Assembly (NCBI RefSeq): GCF_000699445.3
Contig: NC_067200.1
Location: 10,147,450 to 10,211,449, forward strand
Source of the DNA: Schistosoma haematobium
Lineage: Eukaryota > Platyhelminthes > Trematoda > Strigeidida > Schistosomatidae
Direction: 5' to 3'
DNA length: 64,000 nucleotides
Shown piece after piece: positions 11,190 through 21,339 of this stretch. Every line of letters begins with the position of its first letter. The stretch's first letter is position 1. A program made the translations under genes and the position numbers. The notes under the pieces are model-generated. The model worked only from the letters and a program-made list of their open reading frames with translations. It was not told the origin of the DNA and searched no databases.

Positions 11190-11725
11190 CTACTGCAGAT
11201 ATATGGATGACACGTTCCTTGTCTGCAAAAATCACCAACACTCCATGTACCTACTTAGTCTGTTCAGTAAAGTACACAAAGATATAGAATTTACCATGGA
11301 ACATGAAGTTCATGATAAATTCCATTTCCTAGATATTGGAATTAGGCGAACATCAGATGGCACACTACAAAGACACATTTACCGCAAAAATACTTGGAGC
11401 GGAGTTCATCTCAATTTTAACAGCTTCTGTTCAATGAGTTATTGTGCGAAACCTTTTTGACCGCGCACGAAAAATCTGCTCAAAAGAATGCTTTGAAGAA
11501 AAAATTACTACAATCACCAAATGCCTACGTGAAAATGCATATCCGGATAAATTCATCCACAAATATGCTAATACAAACCGTCCAATTAAGCATGATACAG
11601 TTGAAAAGAATACCTACTTCCTATCCTTACGCTTCAAAGGAGATGAAGTCACCGGAATTATCAATCACAGAATTAATTCCGCTTTAAAAGTGACCTACTT
11701 GGCAGCCAAACTGACTACGTTATGA
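11190..11725 (+). pseudogene. Penelope-type reverse transcriptase, C-terminal part
   Basis: Begins with Tyr-Met-Asp-Asp-Thr-Phe, the catalytic box of Penelope RTs, followed by Phe-Leu-Asp-Ile, an Arg-His-Ile-Tyr-Arg-Lys-Asn-Thr-Trp block and Phe-Asp-Arg-Ala-Arg-Lys-Ile-Cys, all in Penelope order. The frame shifts at about 11440 and the coding sequence ends at 11725 without an endonuclease domain. The fingers and palm upstream of YMDD are missing, so it is a dead fragment. Confidence 0.82.
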
Positions 11726-11850
11726 AAAACATACTGCTCACTGAAACAAACAAAAATTATTGTTGTAATCACGTTATTTACACTCATTTATGTCAATTGT
11801 TTCACTCTATCTCCATGTAGCAGAAAATTCTATCACAATTTTTGGTTTGT

Positions 11851-11895
11851 AAGCAGCTGACAAGAAACCTCGAAATAATATGAATTCATACTATT
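11851..11895 (+). ncRNA. Hammerhead-like ribozyme in the right Penelope repeat
   Basis: GCAG then CTGACAA, a two-base-pair stem II (GA..TC), GAAA, a TATGAATTCATA hairpin and CTGC closing stem I. The core A in place of G (CTGACAA against CTGACGA) should weaken or abolish cleavage. Minimal hammerheads of this layout are known in Penelope-like elements. Confidence 0.5.
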
Positions 11896-11929
11896 CTGCA
11901 TCAATGTTTGTTCTTGCTCTATTTAAATT

Positions 11930-12319
11930 CATAAAGGGAACCAATTGCAGGGAAGTGTATTTGTTCTCTCTTACAATATATTGTTTGTTACTTATGGTAT
12001 GTAATTTACTTGTTTGTTTTATTATTTGAAGTGGAATGATCATAATAATGATTCAGTTCACTGAATGTTCACCTTTATACTGGTTCAAACTGTTAACATG
12101 TAGTTTACATTTTTACATAAAACCAGATCAGTCAGTCAGTCAATAACAACGTAGGACCAGGTACATATATGCATTCGTCCGATTCGCCATACCTCATCAG
12201 CACAACATGATGAACAGCGAATTCATTGAAGTAGTTACTTCAGTGGTAGTAATCTATAAAAGAAAGATTGTTTATAAGGATATAATACAAAGAGAAAGAA
12301 TTTCTTCGTGGAGATAGAG
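11930..12319. other. No recognisable gene
   Basis: AT-rich sequence, nothing named. Confidence 0.4.
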
Positions 12320-12640
12320 GTATAAAACAATTTTAATCGCACCGTTTAAGGGAACACAAAAAGTGTATACAGCTCATCTTATCTCACGGATTTCCGTCTC
12401 CGCTAGTAACGTCCCAACAAATACGGAACTGATACGAGAACTACTCACAAACATATCGTGTTTGACCGACCTCAAGCAGTTTTCCCTTAGGTATTAAGGT
12501 CACATTCTTACGTCACTAAGATCACCTTTAACCCAGTTTAGTTTTCAGGTAACTCTAGAAGAATACTTCCACGGTGTTGGCAACCGGGAAGTAAAAGCGC
12601 CCTTATACCACTAACAGCACATAAGTGACGTATGACTAGA
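12320..12640 (-). mobile_element. Possible 5' UTR of a LINE
   Basis: GC-richer than its surroundings. Minus strand CTCTAGAGTTACCTG and GGGACGTTACTAGCGGAGACGG look like the untranslated leader of an RTE-type element; a shared TAACTCTAGAAG box also occurs at 60.11 kb. No coding sequence follows. Confidence 0.35.
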
Positions 12641-13060
12641 ACAAACAAAACCTGATTTTTGTAATAAAGTACAGACTACCCAAATGTAGTTAATAGGATG
12701 TTATGATCCTTGTTGCCGAGCATCAGTTTACCAATGTTCAATATATGTGTACAGTATCATGTAGTTTCGGACATCTTTGCGTTCATTCAGTGAATGAATT
12801 CCAAATGAAGGAGCATATTTTTCACTGTGAACTTCATTTCATGTTCCAACTTTCACATAATTTGTTTATTTTGTCCGATAATTTGGAATCTACTACAGTA
12901 GCGTGGTACTGAAAGACAGTATTAAGATTCCTCCAGGACAACTGAAACACTCGAACGTATAGAACCCCACAGTTGCAAATTAGAGGACAGAAGAAGACTG
13001 GAGAAGAACGCGTTAAGTAAGGATCAAAGTGTACAGAAAGCCATGGGTATTTATAGATAT

Positions 13061-14075
13061 TGTAGTGTCAGTCATTAGTTTAGGCCCATAATATACCTTA
13101 TTCTAGCTTTCGGACATTCCATTCTGCCCCCAAATGCCCTGGTACGGCCGAGAGTGGGGAAAGTCCGTTCTCCCTCTCGAAATGCTCTCACATGGCCACG
13201 CGTATAAAGCCTCTGCTAGGGAAGTCCTACTCACTGCCTTCTCGTGGCGGGGTGTTATTTACAAAAATGAGAGGATGAAAAGCGAATGTTCGGCGCTTTA
13301 ACCGGATCCCAAACCAATGGTGCAAATGGGCTGGTTCCAGTATCCTGCGGGAACAAATGGCGTATGAACCAATCGTTGGTCACCGGCTACCATGGGACTG
13401 CATCTCCTTACGATGCTCCACTGCCTTGTGGGTCAGACCTCTAGGTCAAAGGCTCGGGGAGTGGCCCCCTAAGAAAACCACCTGCTTCGGTTTGGGCACC
13501 CGGGCAATATCACAGCCCTCGCACATATCGAATAAGATTTGTGTGGCGCATATGTATTTGGTGCCTTCTTGTTTCAATATCTATGTGTTAAAATAAATAA
13601 AATAAAAACATTCCATTCTACTCATTCTACTTGAGTCATATTTTGACCTTGTCAATTATTCGCTTGTCAGTCTTGATTGTTTTCATATGAGCGTATATGT
13701 GTGTGCCCTTCTTATCCCAATAATCATATGTCTGTAGATTTATTTTGTCTGACTATAAATATTGAGTAACGCTTGACTAAAAGGGTGTTGGCTTCCCAGC
13801 CATCTCCACTGCGCATCATTTTTACTTGGCTTCATCGTGTGTTTGCTTGCTGTACGCTTGCGGATTTTTATTAAACATTAACAATAAATTATCTCTACAA
13901 CTGGTGTTCAGGCTTTTGAATAATCTCGCGTAAAATCTATAATTCTACCAGGAGATTTAGCCTGCACTATATACTCAGTTAACGGGATATTATTTATTGG
14001 ACTCAGATATTGAGGACATTAGCCCCAACATATTGGTTAGCCGCCGTTTCAATATTAACGATTGTTATTTCAACA
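13061..14075 (+). mobile_element. Family N element interrupted by M
   Basis: TGTAGTGTCAG start at 13061, N sequence to 13125, M insertion 13126-13607, N resumes at 13620 (CTACTTGAGTCATATTTTGACC, GACTATAAATATTGAG). The 3' end is unclear; TCTCTACAACTGG near 13905 or the block GGACTCAGATATTGAGGAC near 14020 may mark it. Confidence 0.6.
13126..13607 (+). mobile_element. Family M retroposon, full-length (482 bp) with 12-bp target duplication
   Basis: Bounded by ACATTCCATTCT at 13114-13125 and again at 13608-13619. Starts GCCCCCAAATGCCC and ends in an (AAAT)n-type tail. Target duplication plus A-rich tail are hallmarks of LINE-mobilised retroposons. It carries no conserved protein that I recognise. 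It interrupts an N repeat. Confidence 0.82.
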
Positions 14076-14079
14076 TTAT

Positions 14080-14172
14080 AGAAAGCTCCATCATGTTCTA
14101 ATTGGATGGAAACCCTTTGGCTCCTTTAGGGCTTCTGGAGGCTGCGTCGTAGTTTTTGGAAGCCGTCCTAAC
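14080..14172 (-). repeat. LTR-like repeat L, copy 2 (start only)
   Basis: Minus strand TGTTAGGACGGCTTCC, CAGCCTCCAGAAGCCC, AGGAGCCAAAGGG. Homology to 10047 fades after ~100 bp. Confidence 0.45.
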
Positions 14173-14180
14173 AATACGTT

Positions 14181-14581
14181 CTGTAAGTTATTGTGATTTT
14201 ATGCCAGACGCTAAAAAGCATTCGAGAATATTACTTGAAATAGCACAAAAAGACCGTGAGCACAGTACTGGTTGACCATATAGTAAACAAATTGAACAAA
14301 TTGAATGTTTATTGGGAAAATAAATGAGACAAGTTAAATTAATACAAAAAGATTCCTGTTCATTGTTTTTCAATTTCCATTGATGCCTGAGATGAGATCA
14401 ATCTGAGACAAATATCGCATACAGACTTAAATGATCTACTTCTAGATGATTTCCTGAAGTTCAAATGTAAAGTAGTCACTAATCGATTTCATAGATTTCC
14501 GAACACAATCCCTTGCTACTGATAGAACTGGTCAATGGTCACACTATATGGCCAATTAATTCAATTTGGTCGTGTATACTT
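14181..14581. other. No recognisable gene
   Basis: Short chance frames only. Confidence 0.4.
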
Positions 14582-14765
14582 GGAATCTTGAAGAGAAAAG
14601 GAAAAAGAGGTAGATCAAGATACACATTGCGTCGAAAATTGAAAACAGATACCAAAAAAACCAATTGCAACTGGAGAGGATAGTCTAGGACAGAATTCAA
14701 TAGGAAATTCTGATGTGAGGCCTATGCTCCTCCACGATGGGTAACAAGCGTAAATAAATAGTAAG
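14582..14765 (+). pseudogene. RTE-like LINE 3' scrap
   Basis: Encodes Lys-Arg-Gly-Arg-Ser-Arg-Tyr-Thr-Leu-Arg-Arg-Lys-Leu and the GTAACAAGCGTAA end typical of this family, with an internal stop. Confidence 0.6.
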
Positions 14766-15374
14766 GAACAGTCATGTATTGCTCCCTGATTTTTAGATCC
14801 CTTAAGCTTCAAAAGATCAGGTTATTAATTAATCATCTTGTAAGGTTTCATAGTTTCTTCCTGATATTCTAAGTACTAAAAAAACGGAGAAAATCCATTC
14901 CAAAGTGTCGTTTCTGAAATATGCTCTAAAACTGTAGGATAAATCCTTCGTTGCGTCCTACCAATGGAACTGCTTTAGAGGGTATACACAAGTTTATGAA
15001 TGTCATTGAAGGTAACCTGAAAGAAGTATATAGTGACATTGGAGTGAATCAATAAACATAGTTAATATTTAAATATCACTTTACCTGCATAGTATGTTTT
15101 GATTAGTACAACGTTATCCTTTCTATTATTTGTCCTTTTAACATTTTCAACGTAAAAGTGTGGGTAATCATGGGAACCTGAAACGATACGCTTTTATAGA
15201 ATATTTTAGGTAGTTTTGTAATCATAGTAATAGACTATACAAACAGCTATTTATGGAAACGATTGGGACTGTTTTCTCTGTTGCATCAGATATTAAACTT
15301 AATTAAATAACCATTGAAAAACCAAGAAGTAAACAAGCAGCTACTTCATTTTAGTGCCGGAATCCTTGACAATG
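14766..15374. other. No recognisable gene
   Basis: AT-rich; nothing named. Confidence 0.4.
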
Positions 15375-15829
15375 TTGTTATATCCGAACGAAGATTAAAT
15401 CACGAGTCACTTCTGAGACCTATTAATGGAATAATATTATCTATATATTCTTATTGTATAACCATTCAACAATTAGATTATGTATATTTATATTCCCCTT
15501 ATTATAAGCTTCATTTTGATCTGAAGATTATTATGATACGATTTACTGTCCTTAAATTATGCTTCATTGTGTACAAATGTTATGTCCTATTTTATGGTGC
15601 GTTGCGGTCTGTTTGTTTGATAAATAAACCCAGTATGTCTGAAATAAATGATTCGATTCGATTCGTCTAGTGGAAGCTGGTATTTGGTGTTCTGGACTCA
15701 AGTGGACGGGCTAGGCGGCTCATACCGGTCTAACGTCATTGGTTTGGCACAATGCTAAGGTTGTATAAGTCGTATTTTGATTGGTGGATAAATCACGTGA
15801 TAACTAGCCGGACATAAAGTCACAACAAA
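15375..15829 (+). repeat. LTR-like repeat P, copy 1
   Basis: Ends AAAGTCACAACA. Core TTTATGGTGCGTTGCGGTC..TATGTCTGAAATAAATGATTCG is shared with 45953 (plus) and about 37240 (minus). The start at TGTTATATCC is a guess from TG..CA ends. Confidence 0.45.
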
Positions 15830-16194
15830 TGGTCATTGATGATCTCACTAAAGGATAGAACTTATAACATTTAACTTTCTATACAAATTCTTAATCTTCA
15901 GACCAGTCAAACTGTATCCAGTAATTCACAAATTTAACTTCTGAAGAGGTTAGTACTAGAACAAAACACTTAACCTGTGTTACTTAGCTTTCAATTTTTG
16001 TCTAACTAAAGTCATTATGCATTACATAGTGATATTTAGACATGAAATCATTATTGCGACATCAAAGGACGTATTGATATCAGTTTTACATGTGATAAGA
16101 ACAAGAGAACATTGAATTAATGTTATATCTGTGTGTGAACTTTCACAAGTACATACTATCATGAATACATACAACAAATACGATACAATAGAAC

Positions 16195-16285
16195 TAGAAA
16201 GAAAGATCCAGGATAGATTTGGTTGGAGAATGCTAGTTGGCGGCTTATACTCTATTAGAGGAATCATACGTAAGTAAGTCAGTAC
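16195..16285 (+). pseudogene. RTE-like LINE 3' scrap
   Basis: Encodes Ile-Gln-Asp-Arg-Phe-Gly-Trp-Arg-Met-Leu-Val-Gly-Gly-Leu and Arg-Lys-stop, the family's last residues. Confidence 0.6.
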
Positions 16286-16443
16286 ACTGAATATCATGAC
16301 GCTTCTTTGACAGATGTTTGATCAGTCGTGAAATTTAAACATTTATTCAATAGATTGATACAAAACAGTAACATCTAAAAATACGCATAAGAAGCGTTAT
16401 GAAACCGAATTCTCAAAGAAGCAAGATATAAAAAATTTATTAA

Positions 16444-16692
16444 GGAAACTGTTTTGTAGTGAATGAGAACACAAGGAGGGACAATCGAACGTATTCTATT
16501 ACATCATTACAGAACACTCTAGTAGAATCTAAGAATCATACAGTAAAATACTTCATTTACAAAATGTCAATCAATTGTTTCACAGTTCACTGTACTTTCG
16601 TTTCCAGAACATTCATTCTTTATCCCCGTTCTATTATCTTCCATCTTCTTAACATTCCGTCGTCAGGCATTTCACTTTTAATTGATGATACA
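16444..16692 (-). repeat. Family K repeat
   Basis: About 80% match to 26400-26625: ATGTCAATCAATTG, CTTAACATTCCGTCG, CATTTCACTTTTAATTGATGATACATAC. The hairpin end adjoins an RTE copy. Confidence 0.55.
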
Positions 16693-16694
16693 TA

Positions 16695-17220
16695 CTTACT
16701 TACGCCTGCTCCTCCCAATGGAGCATAGGTCGCCCATCACCATCCTCAATCCAACACTGTCCTGAGAAATACTTTCCAGCTCCTTCCAGTTCTTATTCAT
16801 CCTTTCCATATCTGCTTCCAGTTCTTCGCATAGTGTGTTGTTTAGCCTTCCACTCTTCCGCTTCTCTTCAAGATTCCAAGTCAGGGCTTGTCTCGTGATC
16901 CAGTTCGATGATTTACGTAATGCATGTCCTATCCATTTCCATCATCTCTCCCTAATTTCCTATTCAACTCGAAGCTGGTTTGTTATCTCCCACAGAAAAC
17001 TGTTACTGATGGTATCCGACCAATTCTGGATGTTGAGTATCTTGCATAGACAACTATTCATAAATACGTGCACCTTGTTGATGATGGTTGTAGTAGTTGT
17101 GCAAGTTTCAGCTCCGTACAGTAGAACTGCTTTGACAATCGAATTGAAGATTGTGACTTCGACATTTGTTGATAGTTGTTTTGAGTTCCATATGTTCTTC
17201 AATTGTAACAATACTACAGT
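16695..17220 (-). pseudogene. RTE-like LINE, RT C-terminal part
   Basis: Minus strand encodes Ser-Lys-Gln-Leu-Ser-Thr-Asn-Val, a Val-Leu-Leu-Tyr-Gly-Ala-Glu-Thr block, Cys-Leu-Cys-Lys-Ile-Leu-Asn-Ile, Trp-Lys-Trp-Ile-Gly-His and Asn-Trp-Lys-Glu-Leu-Glu. Broken by stops. Close relative of the copies at 19 and 20.5 kb. Confidence 0.7.
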
Positions 17221-17274
17221 CATAGTTAAAAATTCTAACCAGATGATATATACTACTTATATTTATCGACACGT

Positions 17275-17400
17275 AACTAATAGGTTTTGGGTTCGAATCT
17301 CTTGAGTCGGGATCATAGATGAGCACTGTTGAAGAGTTTCACAATAGGACAAAACACCCGGCCAGTTTCTTCAAGTTTTTCATGTTGATCTTATTCAATA
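17275..17400 (+). repeat. SINE-B copy, decayed
   Basis: GGGTTCGAATCTC B box, GAGCACTGTTGAAGAG, ATAGGACAAAAC, CGGCCAGTTTCTTCAAG. Ribozyme core degraded. Confidence 0.6.
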
Positions 17401-17724
17401 TGTAACAACATAAGTATAATGTTCACTCTTGACTAACCATAACCATTTGATGTTTGATTTAAATACTTAAATGATAACAAAAATATTTTTAAAAAATGAT
17501 GAACGTATGCTTAACATTTTCACTTCATTCAAATTATGCTAGACATAAACTAAAATTATAAGAAAGTTGTTATTATTATTTACAGTTGAATGAAGAGATG
17601 ATATGCATGAATGAACATTGAATTAGATTAGAATGTTTAGTGATAACTATGTTTATTCGATAATAAAATGAATTACTATCATTTATGATCTTATCTTACT
17701 TGTGTAAAGGAGTGAAGTATTGAG
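17401..17724. other. No recognisable gene
   Basis: AT-rich. Confidence 0.4.
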
Positions 17725-17885
17725 TGGATAAAGATGATAGAGTTTTAATTGAATAGTACTTGATTCGAATCTCAGAGTGAACATTGACTCGAAGATGCAA
17801 GTACATCTAGTTGATGAGTCTTAAATAGGACGAAATGAGCGTTTTGAATTTAACTGTTAGCCACTATCTATCAATACTTAGAAAG
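17725..17885 (+). repeat. SINE-A copy, decayed
   Basis: A box GTATTGAGTGG, B box TGATTCGAATC, then TTGATGAGTC..AGGACGAAAT and a degraded cleavage site. Ribozyme probably inactive. Confidence 0.65.
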
Positions 17886-18289
17886 CTTGTGACTTAAGGT
17901 AATATGTACAAGATGTATATATGCCGATATGAGACTGTGAAGGTTCAAGTAAACAATACTAAGTGAATTTGAATGTACTGTTTGTCATAATTAACCTGTA
18001 AATCTGTTTTGAAATAGATTATTAAAATATCTGACATCGTTAGATTGACTCTATATGCTTTAGTTACAGTCTAATGGTAGATGAATTTTGTAAATATTTG
18101 TAGGCTGTTAAACAGTAGGCAAAATTATATATCATCCATATCTCTTTATCTAATTCAATCCTATAACTTTTATGTGTTTGATATCAATGATGTATGAAGT
18201 GTAGGAAGTTACTTGTCAGATAGTTTCCAGTCAGTATTCACAAATATAGTTTGAGTCTGTAAAACTGTAAAACATGAACTGATAATTAC

Positions 18290-18560
18290 TAGACCACCAG
18301 CGAAAACATGAAGACATTCGACGGTTGGTTCGTCTCAGTAAGCAACTCCTCATCAGTGCTTATCTACGACTATAATATATGAAATCAAAATCATGGTGTT
18401 GAGCGTATTCGCTTAACGCTTAGATCAATAAATCAGCATTAAAGTATGTTAATATCTAAACTCAATCAACCGGCGTATGAGATGGTAGATACAAAGTGCT
18501 AAGGAGTCCTATACTAGTTCTTCCATGTTTTCAATGTTGATCTAATTAAGATCAGTCTGC
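18290..18560 (-). repeat. SINE-B copy, minus strand
   Basis: ACATGAAGACATTCGACGG, TTCGTCTCAGTAAGCAACTCC and TCAGTGCTTATCTACGAC on the plus strand align in reverse with the SINE-B ribozyme. Tail TTTTCAATGTTGATCTAATT appears at 18530-18550. Confidence 0.55.
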
Positions 18561-18934
18561 GATTTATATTTTGAAATTTCTACAATCATCACAAATCTCA
18601 AACATCAATATCACGACTGGAAGTGGATACTGATAGTGGATAGCTGTGGGTAGACAGATGTTTGAAATAAAAACTACTAAGTCAAAATTCACAGATTTTA
18701 ATGTCTAAAGTGTCCTTAATAAGGATAAAAAAGCCAGATGCTTTCGAGATTTCATTGATTGTCCTAGTAAAGGTAAATAGTAATAAACCACTAAAAAATT
18801 TGCCATTGTTCATAAATTCATTTCAGAAATTATACTCAACATCAAAACGACGTAATTTCCAAACATTATCAGAGTATTCACCGAATATGGCCGTCCACTC
18901 AATACACAACTGTCAGCCTGTAAAGAAGTGATTA
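18561..18934. other. No recognisable gene
   Basis: A 76-codon open stretch at 18701-18931 has no known domain. Confidence 0.4.
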
Positions 18935-19645
18935 ATTACTTACGCCTGTTACTCCTCGTGGGAAAGAAGAGGCCACCCATCAGCATCTTCCATCCAACCC
19001 TGTCCTGGACAATACTTTCCAGCTCCTTCCAGTTCTCATTCAGCATTTCCTTGTCTGCTTCCAATTCTCGAAGTAATGTGTTGTTAAGCCTTCCCATCCT
19101 CCGCTTCTCTTCAAGATTCCAAGTCAGGGCTTGTCTCGTGATCCAGTTTGATGATTTACGTAATGTATGTCCTATCCATTTCCATCATCTCTCCCTAATT
19201 TCCTCATCAACTCGAAACTGGTTTGTTATCTCCCACAGAAAACTGTTACTGATGGTATCCGACCAATTCTGGATGTTGAGTATCTTGCATAGACAACTAT
19301 TCATAAATACGTGCACCTTGTTGATGATGCTTGTAGTAGTTGTGCAAGTTTCATCTCTGTACAGTAGAACTGTTTTGACATTCGTATTGAAGATTGTGAC
19401 TTTGACATTTGTTGATAGTTGTTTTGAGTTCCATATGTTCTTGAATTGTAGAATGCTGCCCTCACTTTTCCAATCCTCACCTTTACGTCTGCATCTGGTT
19501 CACCTTGTTCATCGATGATGCTGTCCAGGTAAGTGAAGGATTCCAGAGTTTCTTCATCAAGTGTGATTGTTTTGGTGTTCTCCGTGTTGTTATTGAGGAT
19601 CTTGCTCTTCCCCTTGTGTATGTTGAGGCAGCAGTATCAGTAGCA
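18935..19645 (-). pseudogene. RTE-like LINE copy, left arm of large inverted repeat
   Basis: Encodes the RT C-terminal part from Gly-Leu-Asn-Ile-His-Lys-Gly to Asn-Trp-Lys-Glu-Leu-Glu, ending AACAGGCGTAAGTAA. A one-base loss near 19450 and a stop after Arg-Glu-Arg break the frame. Nearly identical to the plus-strand copy at 20.3-20.96 kb. Confidence 0.8.
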
Positions 19646-19649
19646 GTAG

Positions 19650-19893
19650 GTCTCAACATACAAAAAGTGTAGAACAAGATTCTCCGATACAACAATCGAA
19701 TCACACTTGACGGAGAAACTCTAGAACGTGTGGAAACTTTCTTGTACCTGGACAGCATCATCGATAAAACAAGAAGGATCTGATGCAAATGTAAATGCAC
19801 GGATCGGCAAAGCAAGAGCAGCATATTTACAACTGAAGAACATCTAGAACTCATAACAACTGTCAACTAACATCAAAGTCAGAATTTTCATCT
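19650..19893 (+). pseudogene. RTE-like LINE copy, diverged, inside the inverted repeat
   Basis: Encodes Val-Ser-Thr-Tyr-Lys, Thr-Leu-Asp..Ile-Gly-Lys-Ala-Arg-Ala-Ala-Tyr-Leu-Gln-Leu-Lys-Asn-Ile with several stops. Closer to the copy at 2.3 kb than to its neighbours. Confidence 0.65.
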
Positions 19894-20014
19894 TGTAATC
19901 AGTTAACGTCTTTATTCTTCAGTAGTCTTTGTAGTTTTCTTTTTCAACAATTCAAATCAATAACTCACTTGACATTTTGTTTACTTGTATCTTTTCCTTT
20001 GTTGCTTATTAGAA

Positions 20015-20100
20015 CATCAAGTCTAGGATGCAGATACATCCAGCTGATGAGTTACAAATAGGATGAAACTCACGTCCTGGATTTTACTACTAGCCACCAT
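20015..20100 (+). repeat. SINE-A 3' part with altered hammerhead
   Basis: CCAGCTGATGAG, weakened stem II (GTTA..GGAT), GAAAC, CACGTCCTGGATT. Core and cleavage triplet survive, stem II does not pair well. Lies between the arms of the 0.66-kb inverted LINE repeat. Confidence 0.65.
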
Positions 20101-20244
20101 TCAACTTCAGATAAATATTTTTAAATTATTCTCTTTGAGACAAATAAAATGATTATTGATTATTGGTTACAGAATAATATCAATGGTGTTTTTGTAGTTA
20201 AGATAAACCAGTTACTTCGTTTGCCCTCCTATCTTATGTACCTG

Positions 20245-20985
20245 AACAAATGCAAATGAGGACAACTAGTGTAGCAGAAGCATCTGAATCAGTAGGCCTC
20301 AACATACACAAGGGGAAGAGCAAGATCCTCAATAACAACACGGAGAACACCAAAACAATCACACTTGATGAAGAAACTCTGGAATCCTTCACTTACCTGG
20401 ACAGCATCATCGATGAACAAGGTGAACCAGATGCAGACGTAAAGGTGAGGATTGGAAAAGTGAGGGCAGCATTCCTACAATTCAAGAACATATGGAACTC
20501 AAAACAACTATCAACAAATGTCAAAGTCACAATCTTCAATACGAATGTCAAAACAGTTCTACTGTACAGAGATGAAACTTGCACAACTACTACAAGCATC
20601 ATCAACAAGGTGCACGTATTTATGAATAGTTGTCTATGCAAGATACTCAACATCCAGAATTGGTCGGATACCATCAGTAACAGTTTTCTGTGGAAGATAA
20701 CAAACCAGTTTCGAGTTGATGAGGAAATTAGGGAGAGATGATGGAAATGGATAGGACATACATTACGTAAATCATCAAACTGGATCACGAGACAAGCCCT
20801 GACTTGGAATCTTGAAGAGAAGCGGAGGATGGGAAGGCTTAACAACACATTACTTCGAGAATTGGAAGCAGACAAGGAAATGCTGAATGAGAACTGGAAG
20901 GAGCTGGAAAGTATTGTCCAGGACAGGGTTGGATTGAGGATGCTGATTGCCGGCCAATGTTCCATTGGTTTTAACAGGCGCATGT
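20245..20985 (+). pseudogene. RTE-like LINE copy, right arm of large inverted repeat
   Basis: Open for 163 codons (20250-20741): the Thr-Thr-Ser-Val-Ala-Glu-Ala-Ser block, Asp-Glu-Glu-Thr-Leu-Glu-Ser-Phe-Thr-Tyr-Leu-Asp-Ser, Val-Leu-Leu-Tyr, Cys-Leu-Cys-Lys-Ile-Leu. A TGA at 20739-20741 stops it where relatives read Arg-Trp-Trp-Lys-Trp-Ile-Gly-His, after which the same frame resumes to Asn-Arg-Arg-Met. It lacks the endonuclease and catalytic RT core. Confidence 0.8.
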
Positions 20986-21164
20986 AAGTAAGTAAATCTT
21001 TGTAAATTATAAAAACCGTTTATTGAATATTTCATTTGTATATCTTACTTCAATTGTTCATTTCATCGTTCGTGATTGTTACAATTATGGATTCTTTTAT
21101 GTTGCATCCCCTCCCTCTCTGTTTTCTGCAGTTGAATCTTCTCAACTTTCATGGACTAGCATTT

Positions 21165-21240
21165 CAGCTTTTACCGGTGTTATATACTACTTACATCTGT
21201 CAACGTAAGTAGCATACATCGTAATATTATCGGTCTGTAT
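21165..21240 (-). repeat. K-type hairpin scrap
   Basis: TTATATACTACTTACATCTGTCAACGTAAGTAGCATAC; the same hairpin unit appears at 35515-35560. Confidence 0.45.
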
Positions 21241-21339
21241 AAAGTTATTATTAATTATGTAAACTAAATTTGGATAAAGTTAACATAAATTAAACTAAAC
21301 AATTCTTAGATGTTTGACTGTTAACAATCAACCAGCACA

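Larger units (their letters stand above)
10697..11929 (+). mobile_element. Penelope-like element, truncated, with inverted terminal repeats
   Basis: A broken reverse transcriptase (11190-11725) is bounded by ~133-bp repeats, 10697-10829 (minus orientation) and 11797-11929 (plus), about 93% alike. RT motifs and the inverted flanking repeats fit Penelope-like elements, known in schistosomes. There is no GIY-YIG endonuclease after the RT and little N-terminal RT. Confidence 0.8.

Noticed and set aside
18928..19518. 196-codon plus frame (and its twin at 20393-20983, minus)
   Set aside because: Antisense shadows of the RTE-like RT; the real coding strand has the recognisable RT blocks.
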